This document shows, piece by piece, positions 13,501-17,779 of a stretch of 17,779 nucleotides of DNA. Where the stretch lies: assembly GCA_039715165.1 (NCBI GenBank), contig JBDLHX010000046.1:1-17779 (forward strand). The letters run 5' to 3'. A model generated the notes under the pieces. It made no database searches, was not told the DNA's origin, and saw only the letters and a program-made list of their open reading frames with translations. Made by a program: the position numbers and the translations under genes. The stretch's first letter is position 1. Every line of letters starts with the position of its first letter. The stretch is from JAHEEL01 sp039715165. GTDB lineage: Bacteria > Actinomycetota > Acidimicrobiia > Spongiisociales > UBA5794.

Positions 13501-15051
13501 GTGAGCACCGAAGACCGCATCAAGAAGCTGCGAATGCTGCGCGAGAAAGCCCTCGCCCCTGCGAATCAGCGTGCGATCGATCGGCAACATGACCTCGGCA
13601 AGCTCACGGCGAGGGAACGCATTGAGCTGCTCCTCGACGAGGGCTCGTTCCAGGAACTCGACATGTTCGTGCAGCACCAGGCGACCGGCTTCGGAATCGA
13701 GAACCATCGCCCACCCGGCGACGCAGTGATCACCGGCTACGGCACCGTCGATGGACGGACCGTGTTCGTGTTCGCGGAGGACTTCACCGCATACGGCGGC
13801 AGCCTGGGCGAGGCCGTTGCGGACAAGGTCTGCAAGGTCATGGATCTCGCCATGGACAACGGTGCCCCGCTCGTCGGTATCAAGGACTCCGGCGGCGCGA
13901 GGATCCAAGAGGGCGTCGCCTCGCTCCACGGCTACGGGCGCATCTTTGAGCGCAACGTGCGGGCATCGGGAGTCATCCCGCAGATCTCGGTCATCATGGG
14001 ACCGTGCGCCGGCGGTGCCGTCTACTCCCCCGCTATCACCGACTTCGTGTATCAGGTCGAGGAAACGTCGCACCTGTTCATCACCGGGCCGGAGGTCATC
14101 AAGACCGTCACCGGTGAGGACGTCACAATGGAGGAACTCGGCGGGGCGCACGCCCACGCCACTCGCTCCGGCGTCACCCACTTCGTCGTGTCGGACGATC
14201 GCGAGGCAATGGAGGAGGTCCGCTACCTCCTGTCCTTCCTGCCGCAGAACAACATGGAGGTTGCGCCGTTCTTCACACCGGTCGACCGCCCCGAGCGCAT
14301 GGACGAGGCCCTCACCACGATCATTCCGGACTCACCCAACCAGCCGTACGACATGGTCGACGTCGTCGAGGCGGTCGTCGACGACGGGGAGTTCTATCAA
14401 GTCCACGAGCACTTCGCGCCGAACCTCATCGTCGGCTTCGCGAGGATCGACGGCTACACCGTCGGCATCGTCGGCAACCAACCTGCGGCGCTCGCAGGGA
14501 CGCTCGACATCGACGCCTCGTCGAAGGGCGCCCGCTTCGTGAGGTTCTGCGACGCTTTCAACATCCCGCTCGTCACGTTCGTCGACGTGCCGGGCTTCCT
14601 CCCCGGCGTCGGGCAGGAGCACAACGGGATCATCCGCCATGGCGCGAAGCTTCTCTACGCCTTCTCCGAGGCAACCGTGCCGAGAGTCACGGTGATCACC
14701 CGCAAGGCGTACGGCGGTGCTTTCCTCGTCATGAATGCTCGCGCGGTACGCGCCGACATCGCATTCGCGTGGCCCACGGCCGAGATCGCGGTCATGGGGG
14801 CGCAGGGCGCGGTCAACGTCATCCACCGCAAGGAGTTGCGAGCATCGGACGACGCGGAGGCGGAACGCCAGCGTCTCATCGATGAGTACGAGGATCGCTT
14901 CGCCAACCCGTGGGTGGCGGCCGAGCGAGGCTACGTCGACGACGTGATCGAGGCGCGAGAGACGAGGCCGCGCCTGATCAAGGCTCTCTCGATGCTGCGG
15001 AACAAGAGAGAGGCCATGCCGCCGAGGAAGCACGGCAACATCCCGTTGTAG
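13501..15051 (+). CDS. pccB: Acyl-CoA carboxylase carboxyltransferase (beta) subunit, PccB/AccD type
   Basis: A 516-residue carboxyltransferase that moves carboxyl from carboxybiotin to acetyl-, propionyl- or similar acyl-CoA. The N-terminal crotonase-like half has KDSGGARIQEG (128-138) and MGPCAGGAVYSPA (166-178). The C-terminal half has VPGFLPG (363-369), GIIRHGAKLL (376-385) and AWPTAEIAVMGAQGAV (423-438), both with oxyanion-hole glycines. Length is normal for this family. The start is GTG at 13501 with GGGAG a few bases upstream; the open frame back to 13411 lies inside birA. Its partner alpha subunit is 1 kb downstream on the same strand, separated by an opposite-strand gene. No small epsilon subunit gene is visible. 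The gene symbol is by family; whether propionyl-CoA or acetyl-CoA is preferred is not settled. Confidence 0.93.
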   Translation: MSTEDRIKKLRMLREKALAPANQRAIDRQHDLGKLTARERIELLLDEGSFQELDMFVQHQATGFGIENHRPPGDAVITGYGTVDGRTVFVFAEDFTAYGGSLGEAVADKVCKVMDLAMDNGAPLVGIKDSGGARIQEGVASLHGYGRIFERNVRASGVIPQISVIMGPCAGGAVYSPAITDFVYQVEETSHLFITGPEVIKTVTGEDVTMEELGGAHAHATRSGVTHFVVSDDREAMEEVRYLLSFLPQNNMEVAPFFTPVDRPERMDEALTTIIPDSPNQPYDMVDVVEAVVDDGEFYQVHEHFAPNLIVGFARIDGYTVGIVGNQPAALAGTLDIDASSKGARFVRFCDAFNIPLVTFVDVPGFLPGVGQEHNGIIRHGAKLLYAFSEATVPRVTVITRKAYGGAFLVMNARAVRADIAFAWPTAEIAVMGAQGAVNVIHRKELRASDDAEAERQRLIDEYEDRFANPWVAAERGYVDDVIEARETRPRLIKALSMLRNKREAMPPRKHGNIPL

Positions 15052-15106
15052 ACGCAGAAACCGGACAGATTGACGGCGGCGAGCGTCACCTGGGATCGTG
15101 CGCGGG

Positions 15107-15898
15107 TCATGGCTTGCAGCTCCACTGTTGCCATGCGTTGTCCCCGTTGGCCAACGAGTAGTCGACGAGCCACGCCGCTGAAGCGATGTTCGCTTCTGCA
15201 GCGAACGCGGAGGAACCTTCGAACCCGGCTTCGGCAGATGCGATCGACCACGTTCGCCTGAGGAATTGGAACAGCCCGGAGGCGCTGCTTCTTCTGCTCT
15301 TGGCATCCGGATCGCCCTCGGATTCACAGGTCATCACCGAGAGCGCTTCATCAACCCGGTCCAGGGGGAAATACTCCTCGACGAGCGGACGCCAGCGCTC
15401 CACGTTCGGTTCGAAGGTCTGTTGCCGGCTGCTCAAGAGCGCCGCCATCACCTCCGATTCGACTTGTGCCATTCGATCCTCGGTCTCGAACGCAGTTGTC
15501 CGATAGTGCGCAACCTTGGCGAGCGCCTGCTTCGCCTGCGGATCGACGGAGCCCATGAGAGCGAGCACACTGTCGTAGACCACTTCAACGTCCGGTGAGC
15601 CGAGCACACCGCTGCGCTCCCCGGCCTCCGAGAGGGCGAGAACCGTACCGATGATGGCATCGAGCACGACGTCCGCATCGGAGTGATTGAGATCACCATG
15701 ACGGGCGATGAGGTCAACGACGCCGCCACGCAGGGCGAGATCGGCGGTCTCGGACGCGCGATCGGCGATCGTGGACATCGTGTCAACGCGCTCGAGCATC
15801 TCCCCCTTGGTCGGCGCATCCGCGCGCGCGGGAGCCGCCGGGATCGTGATGAGCACGAGCGCGACGAACAGCGAAGTGAGAAGGCGGGGATACCGCAT
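15107..15898 (-). CDS. Secreted lytic transglycosylase-like (SLT domain) protein
   Basis: A 263-residue exported protein. The signal peptide is MRYPRLL plus a hydrophobic core ending in ARA-DA (about residues 1-26). A helical region follows (30-165), then a C-terminal lysozyme-like SLT domain (about 168-263) with the catalytic glutamate in TCESEGDP (E192) and SASGLFQFLRRTW (205-217). C191 and C261 could form a disulfide. It probably cleaves peptidoglycan in the cell wall. The ATG at 15898 follows a hydrophilic stretch; an ATG at 15910 adds four residues and has TAGCCT 10 nt upstream, and neither has a Shine-Dalgarno. It sits on the opposite strand between the two carboxylase subunit genes, with a 55-bp convergent gap to pccB that shows no strong terminator. 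Family is fairly sure; start is uncertain by four residues. Confidence 0.82.
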   Translation of the reverse strand: MRYPRLLTSLFVALVLITIPAAPARADAPTKGEMLERVDTMSTIADRASETADLALRGGVVDLIARHGDLNHSDADVVLDAIIGTVLALSEAGERSGVLGSPDVEVVYDSVLALMGSVDPQAKQALAKVAHYRTTAFETEDRMAQVESEVMAALLSSRQQTFEPNVERWRPLVEEYFPLDRVDEALSVMTCESEGDPDAKSRRSSASGLFQFLRRTWSIASAEAGFEGSSAFAAEANIASAAWLVDYSLANGDNAWQQWSCKP

Positions 15899-15920
15899 GG
15901 GGAGACCCATGAGCAATGTC

Positions 15921-15926
15921 AGGCTA
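15921..15926 (-). promoter_or_regulatory. -10-like box (TAGCCT) for the SLT gene
   Basis: TAGCCT on the minus strand lies 10 nt before the ATG at 15910. It would give a leader of only about 3 nt if that start is used. The same hexamer precedes the GT-C-like gene. Confidence 0.35.
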
Positions 15927-15971
15927 GGAGGGGGGTTTGGTTATCGACGCCTTTCGTAACCCGGAGGCTGA

Positions 15972-15996
15972 GGTCGTAGTCGGATGTGCGACGACC
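15972..15996. promoter_or_regulatory. Inverted repeat upstream of the carboxylase alpha gene
   Basis: GGTCGT (15972-15977) and ACGACC (15991-15996) form a perfect 6-bp inverted repeat with a 13-nt spacer. It is centred about 50 bp before the proposed transcription start at 16034. Position and symmetry suit a regulator-binding site in this divergent intergenic region; no regulator is encoded in the window. Confidence 0.3.
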
Positions 15997-16020
15997 GGAT
16001 CGTTCCTGCCTCGACGTTTC

Positions 16021-16026
16021 TAGGAT
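16021..16026 (+). promoter_or_regulatory. -10 box (TAGGAT) for leaderless carboxylase alpha gene
   Basis: TAGGAT followed by 7 nt and then the GTG at 16034. The hexamer overlaps the alternative ATG at 16025, so if it is the promoter the transcript would begin downstream of that ATG. Confidence 0.5.
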
Positions 16027-16033
16027 GCCCGTT

Positions 16034-17779
16034 GTGAAATCTGTTCTCATCGCCAATCGGGGCGAGATCGCGGTTCGTGTGGTTCGTGCCGCGAACGACC
16101 TCGGCCTCCGCACCATCGCCATTTACTCGGAACTCGACCGCGACGCTGTGCACGTCGACCTCGCAGACGAGGCGTGGAACGTGGGCCCTGCGCCGTCGGC
16201 CGAGTCCTACCTCAACATCGATCGCATCCTCGAGATCGCCCGTGAGTCGGAGGCCGATGCCGTCCACCCGGGCTACGGATTCCTCGCAGAGAACGCCGGC
16301 TTCGCCCGGGCCGTCGTCGATGCCGGCCTCATCTGGGTTGGTCCTCCGCCCGAGGCGATCGCCACGATGGGCGACAAGATCGCATCTCGTGTCGCCGCTG
16401 CGAGCGCGGGCGTCTCCGCCGTGCCGGGCACGACCGAACCCGTCGTCGATGTGTCGGAAGTGCGGGCCTTCTCCGAGGAACACGGCTTCCCGATCGCCAT
16501 CAAGGCGGCCCATGGGGGCGGCGGCAAGGGCCTCAAGGTTGTTCGAAGAGCCGAGGATCTCGACTCCGCGTTCGAGGGTGCAGCACGAGAGGCCGAGGCG
16601 TGGTTCGCGAATCCCGAGGTCTACGTCGAGCGCTATCTCGATCAGCCGCGGCACATCGAGGCGCAGGTCATCTTCGACACCCACGGAAACGGCGTCTTCG
16701 TCGGGGAGCGCGACTGCTCGCTCCAGCGCCGCCACCAGAAGCTCGTCGAGGAGACCCCCGCCCCCGGCTTCACCGACGAACAGCGCGCCGAACTCGAGCG
16801 CTCCGCCCTCGCTATCGCCCGTGCCGCCGGGTACGTCAGCGCCGGCACCGTCGAGTTTCTCCTGGACACGAACGGTGATCTGTTCTTCCTCGAGATGAAC
16901 ACGAGAATCCAGGTCGAGCACACGGTCACCGAGGAGGCCACTGGGCTCGATCTCGTGACCGAACAGCTCAGGGTTGCTGCTGGAGAGGAACTGTCGTTCG
17001 ACCGGGCCGAGTCGAGAGGCCATGCGATCGAGTTCCGGATCAACGCCGAGGATCCGGCCGGAGGGTTCCTTCCCACGCCCGGCAAGCTGTCGACGTATCG
17101 CGAGCCTGCCGGCCCGGGAATCCGTGTCGACAGCGGCGTGCGACAGGGCGCGAGGATCTCGCAGTACTACGACAACCTCATCGCGAAGCTCATCGTCAAG
17201 GGACGCGACCGGGACGAGGCCATTCGCCGTTCGAAGCGAGCGCTCACCGAGTTCGCTATCGCGGGTGTCGAGACGACCATCCCGGCCCACCTTCGCATCC
17301 TCGACAACGCCGACTTCAACCAGGGCAATGTCCACACGCGTCTCGTTGAAGACGAAATGGACTTCGCCGACATCGCCAAGGGTGCCTCACCGGCGGTTCC
17401 CGAAGATGAGGAACTCCAGGAACGCTCGATCACGGTCGAGGTCGGCGGGCGCCGGTTCGAGGTCAAGTACTGGTCACAGGTGATCGCCTCAACCGGGTCC
17501 GGCCAGCGCCCCGCTCCGAGGCGGAAGGCCCCGAAGCTCGGGCGCCAGCAGCCCGCAGGTGCGGAAGAGGGGCTTGTCACCGCTCCGATGCAGGGCACCA
17601 TCGTCAAGGTGCACCACTCGGCAGGCGACTCCGTGCGTGAAGGTGAACCGGTCTGTGTCCTCGAGGCGATGAAGATGGAGAACGAGATCAAGGCCCCGGC
17701 CGACGGCGAGATCGTGGACCTGCGGGTTCAGCCGGGTGACACGGTCACCGCGGGCGCCGTGTTGATGATCGTCAAGTAG
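16034..17779 (+). CDS. accA: Acyl-CoA carboxylase alpha subunit: biotin carboxylase fused to BCCP
   Basis: A 581-residue protein that carboxylates biotin with ATP and bicarbonate and carries it on its own C-terminal domain. The order is: N-terminal biotin carboxylase domain (KSVLIANRGEIAVR), ATP-grasp with the Gly-rich loop HGGGGKGLKVV and catalytic EMNTRIQVEHTVTE, biotin carboxylase C-terminal domain (EFRINAEDP, FLPTPG), a Pro/Arg-rich linker (about 485-505), and a biotinyl domain with EAMKM (K547 modified). I chose GTG 16034 because TAGGAT lies 7 nt upstream and the N-terminus then matches relatives; ATG 16025 would add three residues and has no Shine-Dalgarno. It works with the beta subunit at 13501-15051 and is modified by BirA, both in this window. 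The stop is the last codon of the window. The symbol follows actinobacterial usage for the fused alpha subunit. Confidence 0.93.
   Translation: MKSVLIANRGEIAVRVVRAANDLGLRTIAIYSELDRDAVHVDLADEAWNVGPAPSAESYLNIDRILEIARESEADAVHPGYGFLAENAGFARAVVDAGLIWVGPPPEAIATMGDKIASRVAAASAGVSAVPGTTEPVVDVSEVRAFSEEHGFPIAIKAAHGGGGKGLKVVRRAEDLDSAFEGAAREAEAWFANPEVYVERYLDQPRHIEAQVIFDTHGNGVFVGERDCSLQRRHQKLVEETPAPGFTDEQRAELERSALAIARAAGYVSAGTVEFLLDTNGDLFFLEMNTRIQVEHTVTEEATGLDLVTEQLRVAAGEELSFDRAESRGHAIEFRINAEDPAGGFLPTPGKLSTYREPAGPGIRVDSGVRQGARISQYYDNLIAKLIVKGRDRDEAIRRSKRALTEFAIAGVETTIPAHLRILDNADFNQGNVHTRLVEDEMDFADIAKGASPAVPEDEELQERSITVEVGGRRFEVKYWSQVIASTGSGQRPAPRRKAPKLGRQQPAGAEEGLVTAPMQGTIVKVHHSAGDSVREGEPVCVLEAMKMENEIKAPADGEIVDLRVQPGDTVTAGAVLMIVK

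Noticed and set aside
15941..17335. A 464-residue open frame on the minus strand
   Set aside because: Antisense to the clearly recognisable biotin carboxylase gene.
1..17779. tRNA, rRNA, CRISPR arrays, transposases, phage genes, toxin-antitoxin or defence genes
   Set aside because: None seen on reading both strands. All substantial coding space is taken by the listed genes, and the remaining gaps are short.

Overview
The window is high-GC, densely packed DNA from a bacterium that is most likely an actinomycete in the broad sense (Actinomycetota). The evidence is the combination of coenzyme F420 genes (cofD-cofE), DUF3499 and DUF5719 proteins near a phosphomannomutase, a biotin carboxylase/BCCP fusion of actinobacterial type, and frequent GTG/TTG starts. 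An Acidimicrobiia-like lineage would fit, but that is inference. No RNA gene, CRISPR array, insertion sequence or phage gene was seen.

Region 1 (1-9164, all minus strand) is a cell-envelope glycan locus. In transcription order it holds: a large GT2-like multi-pass membrane protein; a secreted DUF5719 protein coupled to it by an ATGA overlap; a terminator-like hairpin; DUF3499 and DUF6788 (small Cys-containing proteins 8 nt apart); a second hairpin; a 66-residue zinc-ribbon-like protein; a 732-residue GT-C-like membrane protein (6-pyruvoyl-tetrahydropterin synthase-related membrane domain type) coupled by ATGA to a GtrA flippase-like protein; and a phosphomannomutase/phosphoglucomutase cut by the window edge. 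The mutase supplies activated hexose, and the membrane proteins could move or transfer lipid-linked sugars at the membrane.

Region 2 (9151-11777, plus strand) holds cofD and cofE (F420 biosynthesis, ATGA-coupled), then an Fpg/Nei-family DNA glycosylase. The cofD start codon overlaps the neighbourhood of the divergent GT2 start, so there is no intergenic space.

Region 3 (11806-17779) holds an NAD-dependent sugar epimerase and a biotin-protein ligase (minus strand, joined by TAATG). The ligase diverges from an acyl-CoA carboxylase beta subunit gene (plus). A secreted lytic-transglycosylase-like gene (minus) follows, then the biotin carboxylase/BCCP alpha subunit (plus), which ends at the last base of the window. 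BirA would biotinylate Lys547 of the alpha subunit, which then works with the beta subunit to make malonyl- or methylmalonyl-CoA.

The most striking non-gene pattern is a TAnnnT -10-like hexamer exactly 7 nt before the start codon of four genes (mutase, GT-C-like protein, zinc ribbon, carboxylase alpha), and close to the starts of two more. This points to widespread leaderless transcription. I did not find a clear new multi-gene defence or mobile system. The candidates worth a second look are the degenerate GT2 protein, the run of three small Cys-containing proteins, the stand-alone CofE, and the leaderless promoters.
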